In this document: piece after piece, positions 21,151-28,461 of the stretch | Position numbering within the stretch: the first letter of the stretch is position 1 | Layout: every line of letters begins with the position of its first letter | Source of the DNA: Verrucomicrobiota bacterium | Lineage (GTDB): Bacteria; Verrucomicrobiota; Verrucomicrobiia; Limisphaerales; SXTU01 | DNA: 32,180 nucleotides | Assembly (NCBI GenBank): GCA_016235545.1 | Contig: JACRKB010000182.1 | Span: 1 to 32,180 of the forward strand | Direction: 5' to 3' | Translations under genes and position numbers: made by a program | The notes under the pieces: generated by a model | Seen by the model: the letters and a program-made list of their open reading frames with translations, nothing else | What the model was told of the DNA's origin: nothing | Databases searched by the model: none

Positions 21151-21240
21151 CGCGATGAAGCGACGTGTTCCGTCTCCCGTGTTCCGTGAATCAGCACGGA
21201 AGCGCCCTGCCTAAATCACGGAACACGGAACACGCATCGC
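21151..21240. repeat. CGTGTTC heptad inverted repeat between the serine hydrolase and DUF819 genes
   Basis: Left: CGCGATG at 21151-21157, then CGTGTTC, CGTCTCC, CGTGTTC, CGTGAAT from 21164 to 21191. Right: CACGGAA (21217-21223), CACGGAA, CACGCAT (ending 21237), then TCGCG. CGTGTTCCGTGA at 21178-21189 pairs perfectly with 21216-21227. The element fills the whole gap, ending three bases before the next ATG. Confidence 0.88.
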
Positions 21241-21243
21241 GCC

Positions 21244-22437
21244 ATGATTTCCCCCACCGACACCTGGTCCCTCTGGGCGCTCATCCTCTCCGGCACCGCC
21301 CTGGCCATCTGGGCGGAGAACACCTTCAAGTGGGCCGCCAAACTCAGCGGGCCGGTCATCGCGCTGCTCATCGCGATGGTGCTCTCGAACCTCCGCATCA
21401 TGCCCGCCGAGTCACCGGCCTACGACTTCATCGGCGACTACTTCGTGCCGCTGGCGATTCCGCTCCTGCTCTTCCGCGCGAACGTCTTCGAGATCGCGCG
21501 CGTCACGGGCAAGGTCTTCATCATCTTCCACGTCGCGTCGCTCGGCACCATCCTCGGCGGCGTGCTCGCCACATGGCTGCTGAATGGCCGCGTGCCCGGC
21601 ACCAACACCGAAACCCTCAGCCAGGTCGCCGGCATCATGACAGCCAGCTACATCGGCGGCGGCATCAACTTCTTCGCGGTGAAGGAAACCTTCGGCACCA
21701 GCGAGAACCTCGCCAGCCCGCTGCTCGTCGCCGACAACTTCATCATGGCCGGTGCTTTTGTCGCCATGCTCGGGATGTGCAGCAGCGCGTTCTTCCGCCG
21801 GCATTTCCCGCACCCGCATGAACTCGCCGCCGAGCAGGCCGGAGCCGCCGAAGTGGGCGGCCACTGGACCGCGAAGGACGTGACGCTCATCGACGTGGCC
21901 AAGGCCCTCGCCGTCGCCTTCGTCGTCGTCGCGCTGGCGAAGAAACTCGGCGTGCTTATCAACGACGCCCTGCCGTCGTCATTTTACCGCACGCTGCTGG
22001 GCAACCGCTTTGTGCTCATCACCGCCATTGCCGTCGCCACTGCGTCAGTTTTCCCGAAGCAGTTGGCCAGCATCCGTGGCGCGGACCTGCTCGGTGGCTT
22101 TTTCCTCTACGTTTTCCTCTTTTCCATCGGCCTGCCCGCCGACCTCGTGGCCGTGGTCCTGAATCTCCCGATGCTCTTCCTCTTCTGCCTCATCATCGCC
22201 GTGGTGAACATGGGCTTCACGCTCGCCGTGGGCCGCTGCTTCCGCTGGAACATCGAGGAGATGGCGCTCTGCATGAACGCCACGCTGGGGGGTCCGGCTT
22301 CCGCCGTCGCCATGGCCGCGTCGAAGGGCTGGACCAAGCTCGTCCTCCCCGGCCTTCTCGCCGGCATCTGGGGCTACATCATCGGCACCGCCATCGGCAT
22401 CGGGATGACAAGGGGCCTGAGGCTCTGGCTTCCGTAG
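21244..22437 (+). CDS. DUF819 family membrane protein (putative transporter)
   Basis: A 397-residue integral membrane protein with about ten hydrophobic segments. The opening TWSLWALILSGTALAIWAE, KLSGPVIALLIAMVLSNLRIMP, YFVPLAIPLLLFRANVFE, and the paired glycine-rich motifs GIMTASYIGGGINFFAVKE and MNATLGGPASAVAMA are hallmarks of DUF819 (YjcL-like) proteins. These two motifs sit in the two halves and look like a pseudo-symmetric pair, as in transporters built from an inverted duplication. Function in the family is not established; a solute/cation transporter is likely. A long hydrophilic loop at about residues 180-215 follows FRRHFPHPHE. It follows the serine hydrolase by 93 bases; co-transcription is possible but the gap holds a hairpin. 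Confidence 0.85.
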   Translation: MISPTDTWSLWALILSGTALAIWAENTFKWAAKLSGPVIALLIAMVLSNLRIMPAESPAYDFIGDYFVPLAIPLLLFRANVFEIARVTGKVFIIFHVASLGTILGGVLATWLLNGRVPGTNTETLSQVAGIMTASYIGGGINFFAVKETFGTSENLASPLLVADNFIMAGAFVAMLGMCSSAFFRRHFPHPHELAAEQAGAAEVGGHWTAKDVTLIDVAKALAVAFVVVALAKKLGVLINDALPSSFYRTLLGNRFVLITAIAVATASVFPKQLASIRGADLLGGFFLYVFLFSIGLPADLVAVVLNLPMLFLFCLIIAVVNMGFTLAVGRCFRWNIEEMALCMNATLGGPASAVAMAASKGWTKLVLPGLLAGIWGYIIGTAIGIGMTRGLRLWLP

Positions 22438-22482
22438 TCCTTCTACCGGCCTGCGGGGAGTGGCGCCTGCACTCAACCCCAA

Positions 22483-23829
22483 TCAGGCGAACAGTTCCTT
22501 GATGGGCCGGCCGCCATTGACCAACTGCGCGGGACGACCTGTGTTCGTGTGCAGCACCTGGTGCGGGTCAATGCCCAGCTTCGTGTAGAGAGTCGTGGCG
22601 AAGTCCTCCGGCGCATAGACGTTGTCCGCCGCGTAGTAGCCCTTCGGGTCCGTCGCTCCAATGACCGTGCCGCGCGGCACGCCCGCGCCCGCGCAGAGCA
22701 CACTCATGGCGAACGGCCAGTGGTCGCGGCCCGAGTCCTTGTTCACTTTCGGTGTCCGGCCAAACTCACCGAGCGCCAGGACAAGGGTGTTTTCCAGCGA
22801 GCCGCGCCGGTCAAGGTCGGCAATCAGAGCCGCCACGCCCTTGTCGAAGTTCACGCCTTGCTGGCCCTTAAGCGTCTCGAAAATCTTCGTGTGGTGGTCC
22901 CAGCCTCCGCTGTAGATCGTCACCCACGACACGCCGCCCTCGACGAGGCGGCGCGCGAGCAGGCAGCGCTGGCCAAAGTCGTTCATCCCATAGAGATCTC
23001 GCGTCTTCTGGTCTTCCTTGCCGATGTCAAAGGCCGCCTGCGCCTGCGGGCTGGTGATGAGGTCCACGCCCTGCTCATAAAACTTGTCGAAGCCCACCGT
23101 GGGATCCTCCGACGACGCATCGGCGATGCGCGCGAGGCGGTCGAGTGATTTGCGCAAGTCCTGCCGCGTCACGCCACGGCCCTCGCTAATGTCCGCCGGC
23201 AGCACCACATCGCGAACTTTGAAACCCGGGTTCTGCGGCGAGCCACCCACGACGAACGGCGCGTGCTCCGCCCCGAGAAAGTTCGGCCCGCCAGAGCGCG
23301 ACATGCTCGGCATGGTCATGTAGGGCGGGATACCGCTCTGCACGCCGCGCTTGAAGGAGACGACCGAGCCGAACGACGGGTGGAACGTGACAAACGCGCC
23401 GCAGCCCACCGGCACGGGCGTGGGTGCACCGGTCATCAAATAGTGATTCCCGCCGCCGTGGTTCGGGTCCTTGTGGGCGAGCGAGCGGAGGACGGTGAAT
23501 TTGTCCGCCACCTTCGCCAACTCGGGGACACACTCGGAGAAATGAATGCCCGGCACGGCTGTCTTGATGGACTTGAACTCCCCGCGAATCTCTGACGGCG
23601 CGTCCGGCTTCGGATCGAAGCTCTCGTAATGGCTCGGCCCGCCATCCTGCCAAATCATGATGACGTTCACGCGCCTGCCGGACGGTTTGCCATCAGCCTT
23701 CGCGGACTCGGCCGCGCTCGCACGCAAACGGAGCAGATCGGTGAAGCCCAGCCCGGCCGCAGCTCCGAGGCCGAGCTGCAGAAAGTCTCGGCGCCCGAGA
23801 CCGGCGCAGTTATAACGAAGTTGGCTCAT
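22483..23829 (-). CDS. DUF1501 family secreted protein, first copy
   Basis: A 448-residue protein with a twin-arginine-like leader, LGRRDFLQLGLGAAAGLGF (residues 11-29). The mature part is a DUF1501 protein, a family with an alkaline phosphatase/sulfatase-like fold: VNVIMIWQDGGPSHYESFDPKP (about 53-74), CVPELAKVADKFTVLRSLAHKDPNHGGGNHYLMTGA, DFGQRCLLARRLVEGGVSWVTI, GWDHHTKIF and LGEFGRTPKVNKDSGRDHW, where Asp, Glu and His residues probably bind metals. The biochemical role is not established. It follows the second DUF1501 gene by 123 bases on the same strand. The 123-base gap holds a CGACGTGAGGAG motif but no clear promoter. Confidence 0.93.
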   Translation of the reverse strand: MSQLRYNCAGLGRRDFLQLGLGAAAGLGFTDLLRLRASAAESAKADGKPSGRRVNVIMIWQDGGPSHYESFDPKPDAPSEIRGEFKSIKTAVPGIHFSECVPELAKVADKFTVLRSLAHKDPNHGGGNHYLMTGAPTPVPVGCGAFVTFHPSFGSVVSFKRGVQSGIPPYMTMPSMSRSGGPNFLGAEHAPFVVGGSPQNPGFKVRDVVLPADISEGRGVTRQDLRKSLDRLARIADASSEDPTVGFDKFYEQGVDLITSPQAQAAFDIGKEDQKTRDLYGMNDFGQRCLLARRLVEGGVSWVTIYSGGWDHHTKIFETLKGQQGVNFDKGVAALIADLDRRGSLENTLVLALGEFGRTPKVNKDSGRDHWPFAMSVLCAGAGVPRGTVIGATDPKGYYAADNVYAPEDFATTLYTKLGIDPHQVLHTNTGRPAQLVNGGRPIKELFA

Positions 23830-23893
23830 GTGGTGAAAAGCGACGCAAAGTGGACGGGCTGTGGCTCGGCGAATTCAGCGCCACCGCGTAGGT

Positions 23894-23910
23894 GACGACG
23901 TGAGGAGTCT
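23894..23910 (+). repeat. Second copy of the GACGTGAGGAG motif
   Basis: GACGACGTGAGGAGTCT in the gap between the two DUF1501 genes shares 14 of 15 bases (CGACGTGAGGAGNCT) with 17196-17210 upstream of the aminotransferase gene. Nothing on the plus strand starts here, so it is not a ribosome binding site at this place. It may be part of a small dispersed repeat. Confidence 0.4.
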
Positions 23911-23952
23911 CCAACGGGAAACACGGACCAACACCGCCAACCATCTCAACGT

Positions 23953-25356
23953 TCAAGCGATAATCTCCCGCACCACGTTGCCATGCACATCTGTCAGCCG
24001 GAAGTCGCGGCCGGAGTAGCGATACGTGAGCCGCTCGTGGTCGAGGCCGAGCAGATGCAGAATCGTCGCGTGCAGATCGTGGACGTGGACGGGATTCTCC
24101 TGCGCGTGCATTCCGAACTCGTCCGACGTGCCGTAAGTCTTCCCGCCCTTCACACCGCCGCCCGCAAGAAGATAAGAGAACGCCGTGTGGTGATGGTCGC
24201 GCCCATGCTTGGCCTTCTCCTGCACTTGCGCGTAAGGCGTCCGTCCGAACTCGCCGCCGAAGAGCACCAGCGTGTCATCGAGCATTCCCCTGCCCTTGAG
24301 GTCGCGGATGAGCGCGGCGGCGGCCTTGTCCGCGTCGAGGCAGAGCTTCTTGTGGCCGTCGTCGTGGTTCGAGTGCGTGTCCCAAGGCTGGTTGCTGCCA
24401 CCGAGCGTGTAGTAAATCGAAACGAAGCGCACGCCATCCTCGACGAGCCGCCGCGCGAGCAAGCACGAACGCGCGAACGGCGTCTCACCATACATCTCGC
24501 GGACGTAAGCAGGCTCGCGCGAGATGTCGAAGGTCTGCATCGCGCGCTTCTGCATCGCGAACGCCGTCTCCATCGCCTTGATTTGCCCATCAAGCTCGCC
24601 GTCGTTGCCGCGCGCCTTGAGATGCAGCTTGTTCAAGGTGCTCAAGAGGTCGAGTTGCTCGCGCTGATCGGCGTGCGAGAGCTTCGCGTTCTTGATGTTG
24701 GCCACCAACTTGTCCACCTGCATGTTCTCCGTCACGACGCTGGTCGCCTGAAACTCGGCGGGCAGGAAGCTGTTGCTCCACAAGGCCGGGCCGACGACAA
24801 TTTTGGGCGAAGGCCGCAGGACGACGTAGCCGGGCAGGTTCTCGTTCTCCGTGCCCAGCCCGTAGAGCGCCCACGAACCGAGCGACGGGCGGATGGGCTG
24901 GAGGTTGCCGGTGTTCATCATCAGCAGGCCCGGCTCGTGATTCGGCACGTCGGTCTTCATCGAGCGGATGACGCAGCAATCGTCAATCACGCTGGCCAGG
25001 TGCGGCAGCGACTCGCTCACCTCGATGCCGCTGCGCCCGTGCTTCGCGAACTGGAGCGGAGACGGCACGAAGCCAGTGCCCTTGTAGTTCTTGTAGAGCG
25101 AGCCAGTCGGTTGCTTGCCTTCGTTCGTCTTGAGCGCGGGCTTCGGGTCAAACGTGTCCACATGGGAAGGCCCACCGTTGAGGAAGAGGAAGATGACGCG
25201 CTTGGCCTTTGGCGCGAAATGCGTCTGCCGCGTCGCGCCCTCGGCGAACGCCCGCGAGCCGAGCAAGCCCGACAAGCCCACCATGCCGAAGCCGGCGGCG
25301 GTGCGCTGCAGCATCTGGCGGCGGGAAACCGATGGGAGTGAAGCGTCGTGGTTCAT
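23953..25356 (-). CDS. DUF1501 family secreted protein, second copy
   Basis: A 467-residue protein. The frame opens 12 codons earlier (25392), but MNHDASLPSVSRRQMLQRTAAGFGM at 25356 gives a proper twin-arginine-like leader (SRRQML), cleavage near ASRAFAEG at about residue 37. DUF1501 landmarks: AKRVIFLFLNGGPSHVDTFDPKP, LPHLASVIDDCCVIRSMKTDVPNHEPGLLMMNTG, FARSCLLARRLVEDGVRFVSIYY, WDTHSNHDDGHKKLC, FGGEFGRTP and GRDHHHTAFSYLLAGGGVKGG, and it ends with HDLHATILHLLGLDHERLTYRYSGRDFRLTDVHG, a strongly conserved tail of these proteins. The second copy (22483-23829) is diverged and lacks that exact tail. It probably works with the DUF1549/DUF1553 protein encoded upstream; the pairing is a hallmark of the phylum. 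Confidence 0.94.
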   Translation of the reverse strand: MNHDASLPSVSRRQMLQRTAAGFGMVGLSGLLGSRAFAEGATRQTHFAPKAKRVIFLFLNGGPSHVDTFDPKPALKTNEGKQPTGSLYKNYKGTGFVPSPLQFAKHGRSGIEVSESLPHLASVIDDCCVIRSMKTDVPNHEPGLLMMNTGNLQPIRPSLGSWALYGLGTENENLPGYVVLRPSPKIVVGPALWSNSFLPAEFQATSVVTENMQVDKLVANIKNAKLSHADQREQLDLLSTLNKLHLKARGNDGELDGQIKAMETAFAMQKRAMQTFDISREPAYVREMYGETPFARSCLLARRLVEDGVRFVSIYYTLGGSNQPWDTHSNHDDGHKKLCLDADKAAAALIRDLKGRGMLDDTLVLFGGEFGRTPYAQVQEKAKHGRDHHHTAFSYLLAGGGVKGGKTYGTSDEFGMHAQENPVHVHDLHATILHLLGLDHERLTYRYSGRDFRLTDVHGNVVREIIA

Positions 25357-25674
25357 ATCAAATTCTCCTGAGCCAAGCGGCCATCTCGCCAAGCGGCTAT
25401 CTCATTAGCACCCGGCTTCAGCCGAGTGGTGGGCGACGGGAGCGGGTGAAACCGTTTCAACGGTTTCAGCCCGAATACCGAAGCCAAGCCGTTGAAACGG
25501 CTCGGCTCCTCGCCGGCGGGCACACCGGGCTGAAGCCCGGTGCTAATGAGAGGGGGCGGGTTCCTGTGCATTTCTCATTTCAAACACATCGCGCCCAAAG
25601 CCTGCCATGCAAAAAGCCGGAGGCAGAAGGCAGCCACAGATCGCGGACAATTTCCATGAAAGCTCGGTTGGCGC
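25357..25674. other. 318-base gap holding a nested palindrome
   Basis: The gap between the second DUF1501 gene and the small secreted gene. Positions 25401-25550 are an inverted repeat (listed separately). The remaining 124 bases to 25674 show no convincing ORF, promoter or terminator. Confidence 0.6.
25401..25550. repeat. Nested palindromic repeat in the DUF1501 cluster
   Basis: Outer arms 25401-25428 (CTCATTAGCACCCGGCTTCA at the start) and 25523-25550 match at 25 of 28 bases as reverse complements. Inner arms CCGTTTCAACGG (25452-25463) and CCGTTGAAACGG (25489-25500) are perfect inverted copies. Each outer arm also contains a small hairpin around GGCTTCAGCC. The element separates the small secreted gene from the DUF1501 gene, inside a same-strand cluster. 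Confidence 0.9.
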
Positions 25675-26115
25675 TCAATAACCAGTGCAGTGATATTTGA
25701 AAGTAACGCCAAAGTCCTGACAGAATCTTTCGAATTGGTGGATTGTCATGTCCGACTTGGGAATTGGAATCCTTTGAAAGAGAAAACAACCGGAGTCCCA
25801 CTTCAGCACCGCGCCGCGCGGAAGGGAACGCACGAAGGCCTTGAGCGCATCCATGTCTTGAAACAGCCGTTTCTCAACTTGAAAGTGCCACACACTTGGA
25901 CGCTCTGCTGGACGGCTGACGCGAATCTGAAGAATGGAGAAGTGTGTTTCGGTCGCTGATTGCGCCGGTTCGCGCTTCGAAGAGTCATTCGTAGGGGATT
26001 TCTTTTCTCCTTCCTGAGCGAAGTGGTGCGGCGCCCCGATTAGAAGTATGCCGACAACCAAGCCTAAGTGGATGGCTGAAGGAGAAAGAAGGCGTCTGGC
26101 AGCGCTAGTCCACAT
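25675..26115 (-). CDS. Small secreted or membrane-anchored protein, unknown function
   Basis: A 146-residue protein starting at ATG 26115, which overlaps the last 11 bases of the upstream DUF1549/DUF1553 gene, implying coupled translation. A hydrophobic segment at about residues 14-33 (IHLGLVVGILLIGAPHHFA) serves as signal or anchor; a Lys/Ser/Glu-rich linker follows. The C-terminal 90 residues look like a small alpha/beta domain: FSILQIRVSR, VWHFQVEKRLFQDMDALKAF, LPRGAVLKWDSGCF, then SDMTIHQFERFCQDFGVTF. I do not recognise the family. It contains two cysteines in the first part of that domain's second half and one near the end. Base composition is clearly less GC-rich than its neighbours, so it may be a recent arrival. 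Confidence 0.65.
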   Translation of the reverse strand: MWTSAARRLLSPSAIHLGLVVGILLIGAPHHFAQEGEKKSPTNDSSKREPAQSATETHFSILQIRVSRPAERPSVWHFQVEKRLFQDMDALKAFVRSLPRGAVLKWDSGCFLFQRIPIPKSDMTIHQFERFCQDFGVTFKYHCTGY

Positions 26116-27979
26116 ACAGCATCTCGTTCGCCATGAGCAGCGCCTGCGCGTATTGCTGCCAGCGGGTGACTTCGCCGGTCGCGGGCTTGCGCAGGAAGGC
26201 CAGCGCGGCGGCGGTTTCCGCGCTCTCGGGGTTGCGGCCGTAGAGGAGTTGATACGCGCGCTGGATGCTCGCGGCGTCGGACTCGCTTGCGTCCGTGGTC
26301 ACGCGCTCGGCCAGCACCTTCGCGCGCTCCAGCATGAACGGGCTGTTCAGCATGAAGAGCTTCTGCGTCGGCGTGGTGGTGGCGGAGCGCTTCTCGGCGT
26401 GGACGTTCGCGTCCGGGTAGTCGAACTGCATCAGGAGGTCGTTCAGCTTCAGCCGGCTGATGCGCGCGTGGACGGTGCGGCGCAGGTTCTTCGCGTCGTC
26501 GAGTTCAAGGGATTTGCCGCCGGACAAGTCCAGCTCGCCGGTGACCGCCAGCACGCTGTCGCGCCATTGCTCGATGGAGAGCCGGCGGCGGTTCATGCGC
26601 CAGAGCGATTCGTTCGCCACGTCGGCAACGGACTTCTTCACGTCCTCGCGCGAGGCTTGGCGGTAAGTGGCAGAGAGCACCAACTCGCGCACGAGCGACT
26701 TCACGGACCAACCGCCCGTCATGAAGCGCACCGCGAGGTCGTCCAGCAACTCGGGATGCGTGGGCGTCATGCCCGAGTGGCCGAAGTTGCTCGCCGTCGC
26801 GACCAACGGCCTGCTGAAGAGCACGCCCCAGACGCGATTCACGAACACGCGCGAGGTGAGCGGATTGTCGCGGCTCGCGATGGCCTCGGCCAGTTCACGG
26901 CGACCGCTGCCATCGGCGAAGGGCTTCGGCTCGCCGGTCGAAAGCACTTTCAGGAAACTGCGCTCGGCGACCGCGCCCTTCAGCTCCGGGTTGCCGCGCA
27001 GGAAGATGCTCAAGTTCTGCGCCGTGCCTTCCTCGACCATGTGGACGGCGTCGGCGGGCATCTTGTCGGCCTGCACCTTGCCCTCGACGATTTTACCTTC
27101 GGCGGTCTTGTTGACCATCTTCACACTAGCGAAGACCCCGGCCAGCGCATAGTAGTCGCGCTGGGTGATGGGCTCGAACTTGTGGTCGTGGCAGCGCGCA
27201 CACGCGACCGTGAGGCCGAGCGTCGCGCGCGTCACGGTGTCCACGCGGTCTTCCCACTCGTCCGCCATCACCTCGATGCGACCGCGATTGTAATACTTCG
27301 GGCCGAGGCCGAGGAAGCCGAGCGCGACCAAGTCGTCGGGCTTCGCCGTCGGGAACTTGTCCGCCGCGAGCTGAAACTGGATGAACTTGTCGTAAGGCAG
27401 GTCGCGGTTGAACGCGCCCATCACCCACTCGCGGTAGCGGAAAGCGTTCGCGTAAAACATCGTCGAGTCCGCGCCGACCTGATGCGCCTGGTCCTCCGCA
27501 TAGCGCGCCAGCGGCAGCCACACGCTCGCCATCCGTTCGCCGAAGCGCGGTGACGCCAGCAATCGTTCGACAAGTCGTTCGTAAGCATCTGCGCGCTTGT
27601 CAGCCACGAAGGCCGCGACTTCCTCCGGCGTCGCGGGCAAGCCGGTCAAATCCAGCGTCAGCCGGCGAATCAAAGTCCGCCGCTCCGCCTCAGCCGACGG
27701 CGAGAGTTTCTTCTGCTCCAGCCGCGCGAGGATGAAGTAATCCACCGGCTGGCGCGGCCACTTTGCGCTCCTCACTGCCGGACGCGGCTGTGCCTGCGGC
27801 ACCTTGAACGACCAGAATTGCCGCTCCTTGTTCCAATCAATCGTGGAGCCGGGAGAGCTGACCGGTGGGGCCTCGGCACCGAGCCCACGCGCGACCAGCA
27901 GCAGGGTCAACACCGCCGCCAAGCCCATCTGGCGGGACGCATTCGGTCGGTTGAGGAAGCTGGGCAAATCAAAGTTCAT
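26105..27979 (-). CDS. DUF1549/DUF1553 domain secreted protein
   Basis: A 624-residue protein. The start at 27979 gives MNFDLPSFLNRPNASRQMGLAAVLTLLLVARGLGAE with a hydrophobic export segment at about residues 18-34. The DUF1549 domain includes PVDYFILARLEQKKLSPS, RRLTLDLTGLPATPEEV and YERLVERLLASPRFGERMASVWL, then CARCHDHKFEPI with a CxxCH heme-like motif, typical of the family. The DUF1553 domain follows with LTSRVFVNRVWGVLFSRPLV, SNFGHSGMTPTHPELLDDLA, WRMNRRRLSIEQWRDSVLAV and TTPTQKLFMLNSPFMLERA. There is no N-terminal cytochrome c domain, which many relatives have. The frame extends upstream to 28471 but only through palindromic repeat DNA. It leads the cluster small protein, DUF1501, DUF1501. 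Confidence 0.93.
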   Translation of the reverse strand: MNFDLPSFLNRPNASRQMGLAAVLTLLLVARGLGAEAPPVSSPGSTIDWNKERQFWSFKVPQAQPRPAVRSAKWPRQPVDYFILARLEQKKLSPSAEAERRTLIRRLTLDLTGLPATPEEVAAFVADKRADAYERLVERLLASPRFGERMASVWLPLARYAEDQAHQVGADSTMFYANAFRYREWVMGAFNRDLPYDKFIQFQLAADKFPTAKPDDLVALGFLGLGPKYYNRGRIEVMADEWEDRVDTVTRATLGLTVACARCHDHKFEPITQRDYYALAGVFASVKMVNKTAEGKIVEGKVQADKMPADAVHMVEEGTAQNLSIFLRGNPELKGAVAERSFLKVLSTGEPKPFADGSGRRELAEAIASRDNPLTSRVFVNRVWGVLFSRPLVATASNFGHSGMTPTHPELLDDLAVRFMTGGWSVKSLVRELVLSATYRQASREDVKKSVADVANESLWRMNRRRLSIEQWRDSVLAVTGELDLSGGKSLELDDAKNLRRTVHARISRLKLNDLLMQFDYPDANVHAEKRSATTTPTQKLFMLNSPFMLERAKVLAERVTTDASESDAASIQRAYQLLYGRNPESAETAAALAFLRKPATGEVTRWQQYAQALLMANEMLYVD

Positions 27980-28461
27980 CACAATCGTTTCAGGTGCTGA
28001 GTCGCTGCCGACCAACGGCAGCGCCAAGTCAGACGCCTCGCCGACGACAGGTGTTCGCCGGGTTTTCGTGGCGGCGCCTGCACGAGGTGTTCTCCCCCAG
28101 CTGCGGAGCAGCGGCAGAAAGTAGCCCACGGCGTAAGCCGTGGGGTTGTCGAATCCGGGACCGGAGCCCCAGCGGGGCGGCAGAATCCGGCTCGGACTGC
28201 GCCGGTGGACCGCTATCTGTCGCCGCGCTGCGGCTTGCCGCTGCCATCTACCCCACCCACGGCTTACGCCGTGGGCTACTTTCTTTCGCAACTCCGTTGC
28301 TGTTGCGTGCTTCGCACACGGGTTGAGAGAAACCGAGATGCTCCCGCCAAAGCACGCCGCCGAGTTCAGGATGGACAACCACAGGCGTTTCGGAGATTTC
28401 ATTCGCCCATGTCCCGCGCTGGCAATCATGCCCTCGTCCGTCCCAGTCCACGCTCCTGCCC
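27980..28461. other. 482-base gap between divergent genes, half filled by a palindrome
   Basis: Upstream region shared by the DUF1549/DUF1553 gene (minus) and the sugar-binding lipoprotein gene (plus). Positions 28116-28284 are a palindrome (listed separately). The promoters of both genes must lie in 27980-28115 and 28285-28461; I could not pick out convincing -35/-10 boxes. No ORF here looks real. Confidence 0.6.
28116..28284. repeat. Palindromic repeat with perfect 29-base arms
   Basis: Arms 28116-28144 and 28256-28284 are perfect 29-base reverse complements, and each contains its own hairpin (CCCACGGC loop GCCGTGGG). The 111-base interior holds a further stem GCCCC-AGC-GGGGC (28166-28178) and the 12-mer GGACTGCGCCGG (28194-28205), shared with the palindrome at 18528-18642. 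This looks like a composite of several small dispersed elements. Confidence 0.93.

Noticed and set aside
23983-25341. A 452-residue plus-strand frame, and the 501-residue one at 26048-27553
   Set aside because: Both are antisense to DUF1501 and DUF1553 genes whose family motifs are unmistakable; the plus-strand products are Arg/His/Val-rich shadows.
26105-27979. A cytochrome c domain, suggested by the CxxCH motif in the DUF1553 protein
   Set aside because: CARCHDHKFEP is part of the DUF1549 family consensus, and no surrounding cytochrome fold or distal methionine motif is visible; it is noted but not called a cytochrome.
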